64,000 nucleotides of DNA, taken from assembly GCF_014863585.1 (NCBI RefSeq), contig NZ_CP062253.1, positions 4,304,501 through 4,368,500 of the forward strand. Direction: 5' to 3'. A model generated the notes under the pieces. The model saw nothing but the letters and a program-made list of their open reading frames with translations, was not told where the DNA came from and did no database searches. Numbering within the stretch: the stretch's first letter is position 1; each line of letters starts with the position of its first letter. A program made the translations under genes and the position numbers. This stretch comes from Pseudomonas gozinkensis. Its GTDB lineage: Bacteria; Pseudomonadota; Gammaproteobacteria; Pseudomonadales; Pseudomonadaceae. Positions 28,901-36,977 of this stretch are shown here, one piece after another.

Positions 28901-31900
28901 AGGTTGACCTGGTTACCCAGGGTCTGCACAAGAATGTCGCCGAGGCCGTATCCCACCGGTACACCGGCCACGGTCAAACCGTTGTCGGTCAGCGCGCCGA
29001 TGTAGTTGAACAAGCGATAGACACCGACGCCGAAACCGCCGGCATCGGTGACGTTGAGGTTGCCGTCGAGGGTCAGGTTGCCGCCGATGTTCATCAGCGA
29101 GCTGGTCGATGGCGTGGCGAGGCTTGCGTCAACATTGCTGTTGGCCGTGAGGATCAGTGACGAGGTAGACAGGGTATTGCCCGAGGACAACGCCAGATGA
29201 CCACCGCTGTTGATGGTGATGAAACCAAGCGCCGATCCGGTGCCCGTGAGGGTCGCACCGTTGTTGACGTTGAGCTGGTTGCTGGCCAGCGAACCGGTAA
29301 GGTTCAGCGTACCGCCATTGACGTTGGTGTTGCCGGTGATGCCGTTGGTGCCAGTGAGGTTCAGCGTCCCGGTGCCGACTTTGGTCAGCGCACCGCTGCC
29401 ACCGAGGTCGCCGTCGAAGGTGCTGGTGCTGTTCACGCCGCCCACGGTCAGGGTGTTGCCGCCGGCGATCTGCACACTGCCGCTGCCGCTCAAGCCGTTG
29501 AGGCTGGCGCTGCTGTTGAGATAGAGATTGGCACCGGCGCTGATGTTGGCGCCGGAGGTGTTGCCCAGCGCCCCGCTGCTCACGGTGGTGACGCTGCCGG
29601 AGGCGATGTTCAGCGCGCCGGTGAAGGTGTTGTTGCCGCTGAGCGTCAGGTCGCCGAAGCCGTCCTTGGTCAGGCTGCCGGCGCCATCGATCACGCCGCT
29701 GAGGTTCAGGGTGTTGCTGCCGGCCAGGGTCAGGCCGGCGTTGAGAGTGATGTTGTTGCCGACGCTCATGCCGGTGCTGGTATCCAGCGTCGATGCACCG
29801 CCGACCGTCAAGCCGCCACTGCCCAACGCAGCGGCCGAACCCAGTGTCAGCGTACCCGCGTTGAGCGTGCTGCCACCGCTGAAGGTGTTGGTGCCATTGA
29901 CCGTCAGGTTGGCCGCGCCATTCTTGATCAACTGGCCGGCGCCACTGATCACGCCGCCGAGGGTCAGGTCCTGGGTGCCGCCGACGCTCAGCGCTGCATT
30001 GAGCACGACCGCGTTGGCCAGGCTGACCAGCGGCGAACTGCTATCGAGGGTTGCTGCGCCACCGACGGTCAAGGCGCCGGTGCCGAGGGCCGAGCTGTTG
30101 CCGGCGGTCACTGTACCGGCGTTCAGCGTGGTGCCGCCGGCGTAGGTGTTGGTGCCATTGAGATTCAGATTGGCTGCGCCGTTTTTCACCAGGCTGCCGG
30201 CGCCGGCGACGGTTCCGGTGAGGCTCAGATCGGCGCTGCCGCCGATGTTCATCGCACCGGCCAGGTTGACCTGGTTGCCCAGAGTGACGGCCGTGTTGGT
30301 ATCCAGCGTGGTGCCGGCCGCTGCGTTCAATGCGCCGCTGCCGATCGCGGTATTGCTGCCGACAATCAGCTTGCCCACGTTCAGCGCGGTGTTGCCGAAG
30401 TAGGTGTTGGCGCCGTTGAGAATCAGGTCGGCCGGGCCGCTTTTGGTCAGGCCACCGACCCCGGAGACCACGCCCGCGAGGGTCAGCGCGTTGCTGCCGC
30501 CGATGGTCACGTTGCCGCCGAGGTTGACGTTGTTGGCCAGACTGGTCGCGGTACTGGCGTCCAGCGTGGTGTTGTTGCCGGCATTGAGGATGCCGGTGCC
30601 GAGGGCGGTATTGGAGCCGACGACCAGTGTCCCGGCGTTCAGCGACGTAGAGCCGGTGTAGGTGTTGTTGCCGGTCAGGGTCAGGGTCGAGGAGCCAGTC
30701 TTGATCAGGTTGCTGCCACCACTGATCACGCCGCCGAGGGTCAGTGGGTTGGCGCCGCCGGCGGTGAGGTTGGAGTTGAGGGCAATCGCGTTGTTCAGCG
30801 TCACGTTGGCGCTGCTGTTGAGCGTCGCACCCGCCCCGCCCACCGTCAGCGTGCCGGTGCCGAGTGCCGCGCCGTTGCCGACGGTCAGGCTGCCGGCGTT
30901 GAGCGCGGTGCCGCCGGTGAAGGTGTTGGCGCCGTTGAGGGTCAGGTTGGCGGTGCCGTTCTTGATCAACTGACTGGCGCCGCTGAGCACGCCGCCCAGG
31001 ATCATGCCGTTGCTGCCGCCGATGGCCAGGTTGCCGTTGAGGGCGACGTTGTTGTTCAGGATGACCGAGGTATTGCTGTCGAGGGTCGCGGCGCTGGCGA
31101 CAGTCAGGGCGCCGCTGCCCAGCGCGGCGGCGTTGCCGACGGTCAGGGTGCCGGCGTTCAGCGTGGTGCCGCCGCTGAAGGTGTTGGCACCGTTGAGAAT
31201 CAGGTTGGCCGCGCCGTTCTTGGTCAGCCCGCCGCTGCCGCTGACGACACCACCGAGGGTCAGGTTGGCGTTGCCGGCGATGTTCAGGTTGCCGCCCAGA
31301 GCAACGGCGTTGCCCAGCGCCACGGTGGTGCTGGCGTCGAGAGTGGTGCCCGCCGCCGTGGTCAGTGCGCCGGTACCGAGCGCGGTGTTGGAGCCGACGA
31401 TCAACGTTCCGTTGTTCAGCGCCGTGCCACCGGAGAAGGTGTTGTTGCCGCTGAGGGTCAGGTTCGCTGTGCCACCCTTGATCAGGTTGCCGGCACCGCT
31501 GATAACACCGCTCAGGCCCAGCGCCTGTGTGCCGCCAATGGTCAGCCCGCCGGCCAGCGCGACGGCGTTGGCCAAGGTCACGGCGGTGGTCGCATCCAGC
31601 GTGGTGCCGGCCGCTGCGTTCAAGGCGCCCGTGCCGAGCGCGGTGTTGCTGCCGACGAGCAAGCTGCCGCCGTTGAGCGCGGTGGTGCCGCTGTTGGTGT
31701 TGTTGCCGGTCAGGGTCAGGCTGGCGCTGCCGCTTTTGGTGATCGCGCCGGTGCCGGACACGATGCCGGCCAGGGTCAGGGCATTGCTGCCGAGCACGTT
31801 CAGCGCACCGGTGATGCCGACGTTGTTGGCCAGGGTCACGTTGCCAGTGCTGTCGAGACTGGTGCCGTTGCTGGTGTTGAGCACGCCAGTGCCCAACGCG

Positions 31901-33474
31901 TTGTTGTTGCCGACGCGCAAGGTCCCGGCGCTGAGGCTGGTGATCCCGGTGTAGGTGTTGATGCCGTTGAGGGTCAGGCTGCCGCTGCCGGTTTTGGTCA
32001 GGTTGGCGGCGCCGCTGATCACCCCGCCCAGAGTCAGCGCACCGGTGCCGGTCGCGGTCAGGGTGCTGTTGAGCGTGATCGCGTTAGCCAGCGAAATCGG
32101 CGTCGTCGCCGAAATGCTCGACGAGCCGCCAACGGTGATGCCGCCGGTGCTGAACGCCTGATTGTTGCCCACCAGCACCACACCGCCGTTGAGCACGGTG
32201 TTACCGGAGTAGGTGTTGATGCCGTTGAGATTGATCTGGCCGCTGCCGATCTTGGTCAGGCCGCCCGTGCCGGAAATCACCCCGTTCAGGGTCATGCCGT
32301 TGATGCCCTGCAGGGTCAGGCCAGTCCCGCCCAGGTTGATCTGGTTGGCCAGCGTCAAACCGGCATTGCTGGCCTGGAGGATCCCGCCGTTGGACGTCAG
32401 CACACCGCTGCCGAACGCCGCGTTGTCGTTGAACTGCGCGACACCGCCATTGAGGGTGGTCGCACCGCTGACCAATGGCCCCTGCAAGGTCCAGGTGCCG
32501 CTGTTGAGGGTCAGATTGTTGAAGTTGACGTAGGTCGCGCTGGACGCTGTACCGGTCCCGGTGGTGCCGCCGCCGAGGCCGATCGGGTTTTGCAGGATCA
32601 GCGTGTTGGTACCGGCCGCACCGCCATCGATCGTCCCGGTGGGTGCGAAGGTCAGGTTGACGCCGATCAGGCCACCGAGACCAACGGACACTTGCACACC
32701 GTCGCCGACGTTAACGCTGGAACCTGTGATCGCGTAGAAGGTGTTGGTGCTGCCCGCCCCCATCGACACGCCGCCCGTGATGTTACCGGCGTTGGTGAAG
32801 GTGTTGCCCGCCACCGACGTCTCGAACGCAACCCGGCCGTTGATCGTACCGCTGGCACTGTTAGTCATGTTGACTTGCGAGCCGCCATACACCCCGACCA
32901 CTGGGGTATCGGCCAGGGTGATGCCGCCGACCGACAGCCCGGTCGAAGTAATCGTGCCGTCGTTGGTGATGGTCGTGGTGCCCGACACCGAGTTGTTCAC
33001 CGCAATCCCCAGACCGTCGATGCTGGTCAGGTTGAGGCCGAGCAACATGCCGGTGCCGCGAATGAGCCCGGTGGTGTTGTTGGCGATGCTCACGGTGCTG
33101 GTTGCGCCGGTGCCGATGAAAGCGCCGCCACTGAGGATCGACACCAGGCCCAGCAACGCTGGGTCGATGGTCCCGGAGTTGTTCAGGTTGATGTTGGCCC
33201 CGGTCAGGTTGATGACCTTGCCGCCCAGCGTCGAGTTCATCTGCGCGCCGTTGGTGACGTTGACCGTCAGGCCGCTGGTGGCACTGCTGTAGTCATTGAG
33301 AAACAGCGGCAGGGTCGGGACACCCGAGCAGGTAATCGTGGAGCCCGCCGCCGAGCAGGTGGCGAACGCCTGCTCGCTGACACCGCCGAACAGCAGTCCG
33401 GCGACGCTCAGGTGCACAGCAAGGGACAGTGGGGAAAAACGCGAAACGAGGGCGACACCAAACCTTGCTTCCAC
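22954..33474 (-). CDS. Giant autotransporter with autotransporter-associated beta-strand repeats
   Basis: A 3506-residue type Va secreted surface protein. The start is GTG at 33474 with AGGAG seven bases upstream. A signal peptide ends near EQAFA-TCSAAG. The passenger (to about residue 3125) is a long beta-helix made of PATR units (NGANTFSGGTTLNAGTLTVG and variants), several dozen in number. It is interrupted by three related cassettes beginning FWDGxQ/FWNGG near residues 1535, 2260 and 2785. The C-terminal ~280 residues form the translocator barrel (GYTRSDLDAHDRRSDATVESYH ... SFSLGF), ending in the required aromatic Phe. Probable roles are adhesion or biofilm formation. It has its own terminator at 22908-22934. 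Confidence 0.93.
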   Translation of the reverse strand: MEARFGVALVSRFSPLSLAVHLSVAGLLFGGVSEQAFATCSAAGSTITCSGVPTLPLFLNDYSSATSGLTVNVTNGAQMNSTLGGKVINLTGANINLNNSGTIDPALLGLVSILSGGAFIGTGATSTVSIANNTTGLIRGTGMLLGLNLTSIDGLGIAVNNSVSGTTTITNDGTITSTGLSVGGITLADTPVVGVYGGSQVNMTNSASGTINGRVAFETSVAGNTFTNAGNITGGVSMGAGSTNTFYAITGSSVNVGDGVQVSVGLGGLIGVNLTFAPTGTIDGGAAGTNTLILQNPIGLGGGTTGTGTASSATYVNFNNLTLNSGTWTLQGPLVSGATTLNGGVAQFNDNAAFGSGVLTSNGGILQASNAGLTLANQINLGGTGLTLQGINGMTLNGVISGTGGLTKIGSGQINLNGINTYSGNTVLNGGVVLVGNNQAFSTGGITVGGSSSISATTPISLANAITLNSTLTATGTGALTLGGVISGAANLTKTGSGSLTLNGINTYTGITSLSAGTLRVGNNNALGTGVLNTSNGTSLDSTGNVTLANNVGITGALNVLGSNALTLAGIVSGTGAITKSGSASLTLTGNNTNSGTTALNGGSLLVGSNTALGTGALNAAAGTTLDATTAVTLANAVALAGGLTIGGTQALGLSGVISGAGNLIKGGTANLTLSGNNTFSGGTALNNGTLIVGSNTALGTGALTTAAGTTLDASTTVALGNAVALGGNLNIAGNANLTLGGVVSGSGGLTKNGAANLILNGANTFSGGTTLNAGTLTVGNAAALGSGALTVASAATLDSNTSVILNNNVALNGNLAIGGSNGMILGGVLSGASQLIKNGTANLTLNGANTFTGGTALNAGSLTVGNGAALGTGTLTVGGAGATLNSSANVTLNNAIALNSNLTAGGANPLTLGGVISGGSNLIKTGSSTLTLTGNNTYTGSTSLNAGTLVVGSNTALGTGILNAGNNTTLDASTATSLANNVNLGGNVTIGGSNALTLAGVVSGVGGLTKSGPADLILNGANTYFGNTALNVGKLIVGSNTAIGSGALNAAAGTTLDTNTAVTLGNQVNLAGAMNIGGSADLSLTGTVAGAGSLVKNGAANLNLNGTNTYAGGTTLNAGTVTAGNSSALGTGALTVGGAATLDSSSPLVSLANAVVLNAALSVGGTQDLTLGGVISGAGQLIKNGAANLTVNGTNTFSGGSTLNAGTLTLGSAAALGSGGLTVGGASTLDTSTGMSVGNNITLNAGLTLAGSNTLNLSGVIDGAGSLTKDGFGDLTLSGNNTFTGALNIASGSVTTVSSGALGNTSGANISAGANLYLNSSASLNGLSGSGSVQIAGGNTLTVGGVNSTSTFDGDLGGSGALTKVGTGTLNLTGTNGITGNTNVNGGTLNLTGSLASNQLNVNNGATLTGTGSALGFITINSGGHLALSSGNTLSTSSLILTANSNVDASLATPSTSSLMNIGGNLTLDGNLNVTDAGGFGVGVYRLFNYIGALTDNGLTVAGVPVGYGLGDILVQTLGNQVNLIVSAPNTNLRFWDGSQTIANGTVDGGTGTWTAGGTNWTNSSGTVNQTWAGDFAVFQGTAGTVSVNGTQLFTGMQFLTDGYNVVNGTSGLLTAVNGSGGTTAMRVDPGVTATVGVNIDGSGILNKLDAGTLVLNGANSYTGGTQLDGGTLVVGSNTALGTGALIANAGTQLDSNTAATLANAATLNGNLTVLGSNALTLNGVISGTGGLIKNGSASLTLGGNNAFLGPVALNAGGLVLASNSALGSATLNAANGTTLDASGAFSAGNAINLAGNLAIVGSNNLTLSGAINGAGSLTKNGAANLILSGANNFLGGVTLNAGTLTAGSNGALGLGNLTVAGASALDSNTSVSLGNNVVLNANLTNTGNSDVALSGVVSGTGGLIKNGASNLTLNGINTYSGGTTLNAGTVTLGTSSGLGSGAVTVAGASTLDTTAPLVLANNLNVNANLSVAGNNNLTLGGVIAGAGTLTKNGLADLTLTGNNTFSGTFDVQSGSLTTLGNSALGSNAGVNLGAAATLNLGGSGSLASLTGSGTALIGGGNTLSIGGNNASGIFDGVLTGTGELSKLGTGTLTLTGLNSLTGNTTVNAGTLNVSGSLDSASVLVNSGGTLTGGGSLGGTVTVADGGHLAGATGSTLSVNSLVFNANSNFDVGLGAPVSGGGNALVNVGGNLTLDGTLNVSDIGGFGSGVYRLINYTGGLTDNGMLIGTVPGSVTPGDLTLQTALANQINLLVTAPGVTVQFWDGNQLVANGSVDGGSGTWGTGTTNWTDVNGTTNQAWTNNFAVFQGTAGTVTVNGAQTITGMQFVTDGYSLQNGTAGSLNLVDGSLGNATVRVDPNVTATVGVALNGAGTLGKYDTGTLVLNAANGYTGGTALNGGKIVVGNNAALGTGVLTAANGTALDSNTAASLANDVVLNGGLTVTGSNALTLGGVVSGSGSLIKTGASSLTLNGSNTYSGGTQLSGGSLILGNNSAISSGALSVLGNGTLDSTSALQLANAINLGAQLTLAGNQNTTLIGAITGSGSLVKNGNGDLVLSGANTYSGGTTLNGGSTRGDTSSLQGAIVNNAALTFEQNSDGSYTGNLTGAGTLNKTGTGALLLTGNNTFTGNTAVQAGSLNVSGVLNSANVNVASGAKLGGGGQLGGAVQLANGATLLGGGHSTALSVGSLALSSGTNLDFTLGSAASSTTVVNVAGNLTLDGTLNISNAGGFGTGVYQLFSYGGSLTNNGLVYGSLPVSAANLTLQTALANQVNLLVQNTPGEVQFWNGGTTNPDGSIGGGSGVWGPGTNWTDPTGTQAQASSGQFAVFGGQSGTVTVQGNQNFTGLQFLTNGYSLVPGAGGTLTPVNGADGSLAPVRVNAGGSAEISVPLVGSGGIEKLDSGTLILSGANTYSGGTTVSGGTLIGNTTSLQGNILNKASLVFQQNANGQFNGVLSGTGALAKRGDATLLLTGNQPFSGTVAVDQGVLQVGSRSARASLGGRVTVANGAGLSGNGSVGSLVNHGVVQSGAEAGTLSVAGNLTNAADGVLALTVSSPTATPLAVGGTATLGGGLQVNSLAPFTGNTVYSLITAGGGVIGTFSAADLPQYAFLDSALVYDANAVNLVVSRNGNSFVDVAATRNQRNTASALMRNGAAGAALQNELVNLSVAGARNAFDSLSGEIHASTASAILEDSRYVRDAVNDRMRQPSCSAPDDPRRALAPSENQLSSNGCHGEMVGWARALGAWGESDGDSNSAKLDRNLSGFMLGTDKQIDDQWRVGMAAGYTRSDLDAHDRRSDATVESYHLAAYLNSQFDALAVRLGAAYSWHDIETKRDVSVGAYNDRLKANYDARSAQVFGEVGYAIEAAGIALEPFAGLAYVNYDSDKAKEKGGVGRLRAEADQDITFSTLGVRAGKVITLANGGQFTPRAALGWRHAFGDTKPDADLTFIDGGASFNTQGVPIAKDSAVVEAGVDFQISPTGKLGIGYSGQLSNESNDHAMTISFSLGF

Positions 33475-33793
33475 GGGTTACTCCTTTCGTGGTCAATTTC
33501 ATCCTTGAAAGCGCGCAACGGCAGGCAGATCGAACACGCGCATCAAGAGTGCGACGGTCATCACAAAAACCGTTTCATTCCCGACACACGCTAGTTGATG
33601 CCCCGCAATGGGACATTGGTTAAATGGCATTAATACTTTTGTGATAGAGCCTTCAGGAATAAGGATCCATGAGGCATTCACAGCAAAACTGGTATGAGTT
33701 ATGCAAACGTTTGCGAGGCGTCAATCCCGACACTTTCACTTCACAATCGCCCTACCCCGCCGTTACGGGGCCGATCCGCAAAAAGGACTTTGA
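33475..33793. other. Divergent intergenic region between autotransporter and tsx-type gene
   Basis: About 320 non-coding bases carrying both upstream regions. Features seen are the AGGAG ribosome site of the autotransporter (33479-33483, minus strand), an AT-richer block around 33600-33660 suited to promoters, and the palindrome GCAAACGTTTGC at 33703-33714. Short open frames here show no coding character. Confidence 0.6.
33703..33714. promoter_or_regulatory. PurR/LacI-family-like operator palindrome upstream of tsx
   Basis: GCAAACGTTTGC is a perfect 12-base palindrome with the central CG step typical of LacI-family operators, and it matches the core of the E. coli PurR box. It lies 80 bases before the start codon of the nucleoside-porin gene, a sensible target for a purine- or ribose-sensing repressor. 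The regulator is not in the window. Confidence 0.55.
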
Positions 33794-34753
33794 ATGCACG
33801 TTTTTTCCTGCCACCGCCGTCGCGGTGTGCGCACTTTTGCTGTTTCCCTGCTACTGGCCGGCGTTACCGGAGTTCTCAGTCAGACCGCACTGGCACAAAC
33901 CGCCCTGCCCGAGGAATCCGCTCAGGGCGAAGCCCTCAGCCCCGAAGCCAGCCCGCCGAAAAAAGGCGCGTACCTGTCGGACTGGTACAACCAGGACCTG
34001 ATGCTGATCGGCAGCAAGGACATCAGCTTCGGCCCGCAACCGGCCGACGACATCTACCTGGAATACGAGTACTTCGGGCGCAAGGGCCCGTTCGAGCTGT
34101 ACGGCTACATCGACATCCCGAAGATCTTCAACATCGGCAACAGTCACGACAAAGGCGTGTGGGATCACGGCTCGCCGGTGTTCATGGAGCACGAACCGCG
34201 CATCTCCATCGACTACCTTGCCGGCCGCAGCTTGGCCATCGGGCCGTTCAAGGAATGGTACGTGGCGTTCGACTGGATCTACGATCACGGCAGCCGCAAG
34301 GAGAACCGCGCCAACACGCTGTACAGCGGTTTCGGCACCGACATCGACACCCATTCGCGGGTCAATCTGTCGGCCAACCTGTACGGGCGCTACCAGTGGG
34401 AAAACTACGGTGCCAGCAACGAATATTCGTGGGACGGCTACCGTGCGCAGCTCAAGTACATCGTGCCGATCGACAAATTCAGCAACGGCGCGTCACTGAC
34501 CTACATCGGCTTCACCAACTTCGATTTCGGCTCGGACCTGCACAAAGACAACCCGGCACGCACCGCCAATGCCACGGTGGCGACCAACGTGTTGCTGTAC
34601 TCGTTCACCCACCTGCGCTTCACCCTGGTCGGGCGTTATTTCCACAACGGCGGCAACTGGGAGGACGGCAGCGAGCTGAATTTTGGCGACGGTAATTTCC
34701 GGGCGCGCTCAAATGGCTGGGGGTATTACGCGGGGGTCGGGTATCAGTTCTAA
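33794..34753 (+). CDS. tsx: Tsx-type nucleoside-specific outer-membrane channel
   Basis: A 319-residue outer-membrane protein. A signal peptide ends near QTALA-QT, followed by a Pro/Glu-rich spacer, then the Tsx core: YLSDWYNQDLMLIGSKDISFGP, YLEYEYFGRKGPFELYGYIDIPKIF and NIGNSHDKGVWDHGSP. E. coli Tsx is a 12-strand barrel that passes nucleosides; the family match is strong. The C-terminus GYYAGVGYQF ends in Phe as expected for the barrel. It is monocistronic, with a PurR-like operator upstream and a strong hairpin after the stop. Confidence 0.88.
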   Translation: MHVFSCHRRRGVRTFAVSLLLAGVTGVLSQTALAQTALPEESAQGEALSPEASPPKKGAYLSDWYNQDLMLIGSKDISFGPQPADDIYLEYEYFGRKGPFELYGYIDIPKIFNIGNSHDKGVWDHGSPVFMEHEPRISIDYLAGRSLAIGPFKEWYVAFDWIYDHGSRKENRANTLYSGFGTDIDTHSRVNLSANLYGRYQWENYGASNEYSWDGYRAQLKYIVPIDKFSNGASLTYIGFTNFDFGSDLHKDNPARTANATVATNVLLYSFTHLRFTLVGRYFHNGGNWEDGSELNFGDGNFRARSNGWGYYAGVGYQF

Positions 34754-34757
34754 TGCG

Positions 34758-34790
34758 CAAGGGATCGCAGCCATAGGCTGCGATCCCTTG
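34758..34790. terminator. Strong hairpin between converging tsx and dehydrogenase genes
   Basis: A perfect 15-base stem (CAAGGGATCGCAGCC) with an ATA loop. On the plus strand it is followed by TCGTTTT, a weak T-tract. It probably ends transcription from both sides. Confidence 0.7.
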
Positions 34791-34800
34791 TCGTTTTGCA

Positions 34801-35757
34801 TCAAGGAATCAGGATGACCTTGTCACCACTGCCCTGATTCACATCGGCATACCGCGCCAGCCCCTCGACCAGCGGCGCTTCGACCAGCCCCTGCGGCAGT
34901 GGCAGCAGGTCTTCGTCGAAGAACCGGCCAAACTGCTCCAGCATCGCCGCACAGGCTTCAACGCCATACAGCAACGAGTTGATGCCGACCACCGAACCGC
35001 CCTTGCGATACAGCGCCAGCGCCGGCAGTTGCACATGCCCATCGACCGGCGCAGCGATGATCGCGATCCGCCCGAAGGTCGCCAGTGCCGCGACCGAGGC
35101 CGGCAGCCAGAATCCGGTGGTGTCGAAGATCACGTCGGCACCACCGCGATACACCGCGTTGACCTGCGCACCCAGCTCCTCGGGTTTATCCAGCTGTATC
35201 GTCTGATAACCCTGCGCCTGCAAGTCCCTGACCTGCTCCGGCCGCCGCGCCGCCGCCAGCAACTGCGAGCCGCGCACCTTGGCCAGCGCCAAGGCTGCCG
35301 TCGCCACCGCCCCGCCGCCGATCACCAACAAACGAGTTTCAGCGCTGACCAGACTACGTTCCAGCGCATCCCACGCCGTGGTGTAAGGCACGCCAAGACT
35401 GGCGGCCTGAGTGAAACTCAGGTGCGAAGGCTTGTGCGCCACGCCATTGGCCGGCAGTTTGACGAACTGCGCATGGGAGCCGTCGGCGAAAAAGCCCAGC
35501 TCACGTCCGGTGCCCCAGACCTCCTGACCGATCAACGCCTGCGGCCCTTCGACCACGACACCGGCAAAGTCCCGACCGGGAATGCGCGGCAGCGTGGTGT
35601 ACGGGAAGCGCCCGAGCACGTTCTTCACGTCGCTGGGATTGAGGCCGGCAGCCTTGATCTGCACCAGCACCTCGTCAGCGCCCGGCATCGGTGTCGGCAC
35701 CTCGACGTAGCGCAGGGACGACAGGTCGCCGGTTTTATCGAATTGCAGTGCTTTCAT
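34801..35757 (-). CDS. Medium-chain dehydrogenase/quinone-oxidoreductase-like protein
   Basis: A 318-residue MDR-superfamily protein. The N-terminal GroES-like domain reads MKALQFDKTGDLSSLRYVEVP, then AAGLNPSDVKNVLG and IPGRDFAGVV; the nucleotide-binding motif is VIGGGAVATAALALAK. The catalytic-zinc cysteine and histidine of true alcohol dehydrogenases are not at their usual places, so it is more likely a zinc-free NADPH-dependent reductase. The ATG at 35757 follows GGAGATTTCC. It lies 31 bases downstream of the XapX gene on the same strand, possibly co-transcribed. Confidence 0.85.
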   Translation of the reverse strand: MKALQFDKTGDLSSLRYVEVPTPMPGADEVLVQIKAAGLNPSDVKNVLGRFPYTTLPRIPGRDFAGVVVEGPQALIGQEVWGTGRELGFFADGSHAQFVKLPANGVAHKPSHLSFTQAASLGVPYTTAWDALERSLVSAETRLLVIGGGAVATAALALAKVRGSQLLAAARRPEQVRDLQAQGYQTIQLDKPEELGAQVNAVYRGGADVIFDTTGFWLPASVAALATFGRIAIIAAPVDGHVQLPALALYRKGGSVVGINSLLYGVEACAAMLEQFGRFFDEDLLPLPQGLVEAPLVEGLARYADVNQGSGDKVILIP

Positions 35758-35788
35758 GGAAATCTCCACCGAAGAAAAAAGACAGGAT

Positions 35789-35962
35789 TCAGGACAACCA
35801 GCCACTGACCAGTTGCCGCCCCATCGGCCACAACTGCTCACCCGCCAGCATGCCCAACAGGCCCACCAGCGCGATGGTCGGCGGCGCCGGAGAACGGACA
35901 TCCAGCGCGCCATACAGCAGGCCGACACCCAGACCGACGCCCAGTGAAATCAGGTAATTCAT
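35789..35962 (-). CDS. XapX domain (DUF1427) small membrane protein
   Basis: A 57-residue hydrophobic protein with two helices: LISLGVGLGVGLLYGALDVRSPAPPTIALVGLLGMLAGEQL. The glycine-rich first helix, the RSPAPP turn and the LGMLAGEQ second helix are the pattern of XapX/DUF1427 proteins. Function is unknown; some members neighbour transport or redox genes. It lies between the AraC gene and the dehydrogenase gene, all on the minus strand. Confidence 0.8.
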   Translation of the reverse strand: MNYLISLGVGLGVGLLYGALDVRSPAPPTIALVGLLGMLAGEQLWPMGRQLVSGWLS

Positions 35963-36051
35963 GGGATCACTCCGCCACACGAAAGGAATGGGCTAAGTCT
36001 AGGGAAAGGCGGCGACCGGCATCGGCCAAGGACTTCTGAATTTCGGCCAAA

Positions 36052-36840
36052 TCAGCCGGCAAGCGCCCCGCCATCGAACTGCGAAGGCGCGACACCCAGC
36101 TCACGACGGAACATGTCGCTGAAACTGCTCGGCGAATAACCCAGCTCACGGGCAATCGCGCTGACCGGCACGCCCTGGATCAACTCCGCCACCGCCGTCG
36201 CCAACTGCACCTGACGCCGCCATTCGGCGAAGCCCATGCCCAGCCCTTCCTTGAACAACCGCGCCAGAGTGCGCACGCTGGCCCCGGCATTTTCGGCATG
36301 TTGCTCGAAAGGAATATCCAGCGACGGCGCGGCCATCACCGCCTGACACAGACTCATCAACCGCCGGTCGGCATCGTCCGGCAACGGGATCTTCAACTGC
36401 GAACGCCTTGCGCGTTTCAGCTCCAGCAGCGCCAGCCCGACCAACGCCTCGTAATACTCGGTATCACCGCTGTCGCCCTGCGCCACCAGCCCGACAATCA
36501 ACTCGCGCAGCAGACCACCGACCTCGATCACCTGCACCGTCTCATCCAGCGTCGCCGCCAGCGCCGGGCGCAGGTAGATATTGCGCATCTGCAAATCCGA
36601 CACCACCCGAATCCCGTGCGGCACCCCCGGCGGCAACCACACAGCCCGCTGCGGCGGCACCACCAGCGCCTCGTGCGGGGTCTCGACCCACATCACGCCG
36701 CTCATCGCATACAGCAGCTGCCCCCAGACATGCTCATGCGGCTCGATGAACAACCCGCGCGGATACGTGCGCGCCAGCGGCTGCACCGGCACATCGGTAT
36801 CACTCAGATCGGGGGGTGCAGCGAGGGCCATGGCGAGCAT
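36052..36840 (-). CDS. AraC-family transcriptional regulator with cupin sensor domain
   Basis: A 262-residue regulator. The N-terminal AraC-binding cupin shows EPHEHVWGQLLYAMSGVMWVETP and VWLPPGVPHGI. The C-terminal double helix-turn-helix contains SVRTLARLFKEGLGMGFAEWRRQVQLATA and VSAIARELGYSPSSFSDMFRRELGVAPSQF. A second ATG lies three codons in (36831). It may control the XapX and dehydrogenase genes immediately downstream; that is inferred from position only. Confidence 0.9.
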   Translation of the reverse strand: MLAMALAAPPDLSDTDVPVQPLARTYPRGLFIEPHEHVWGQLLYAMSGVMWVETPHEALVVPPQRAVWLPPGVPHGIRVVSDLQMRNIYLRPALAATLDETVQVIEVGGLLRELIVGLVAQGDSGDTEYYEALVGLALLELKRARRSQLKIPLPDDADRRLMSLCQAVMAAPSLDIPFEQHAENAGASVRTLARLFKEGLGMGFAEWRRQVQLATAVAELIQGVPVSAIARELGYSPSSFSDMFRRELGVAPSQFDGGALAG

Positions 36841-36977
36841 TCATCGGGGTTGGCGGGAGCACCATGGTAACCAGTGCGCCCCTTCCCTCGCCATTGATAG
36901 ATACCGTCGGACAATCCGAGTGAATTTTCCCGGTGCCCAGCGATCCCTCTATTACCACAGGGAGGAAGATGGGCTTT

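Noticed and set aside
29197..33594. A 1465-codon open frame opposite the autotransporter, with other long plus-strand frames in 23176-29160
   Set aside because: These are antisense shadows of repetitive, GC-rich coding DNA. Their composition (Gly/Ala/Val/Gln-rich, no domains) mirrors the repeat, and the minus-strand gene has signal peptide, barrel, ribosome site and terminator.
34801..35928. A longer dehydrogenase start at 35928 within the XapX gene
   Set aside because: The extra N-terminal residues are the XapX gene read in another frame; ATG 35757 gives the normal MDR N-terminus with a ribosome site.
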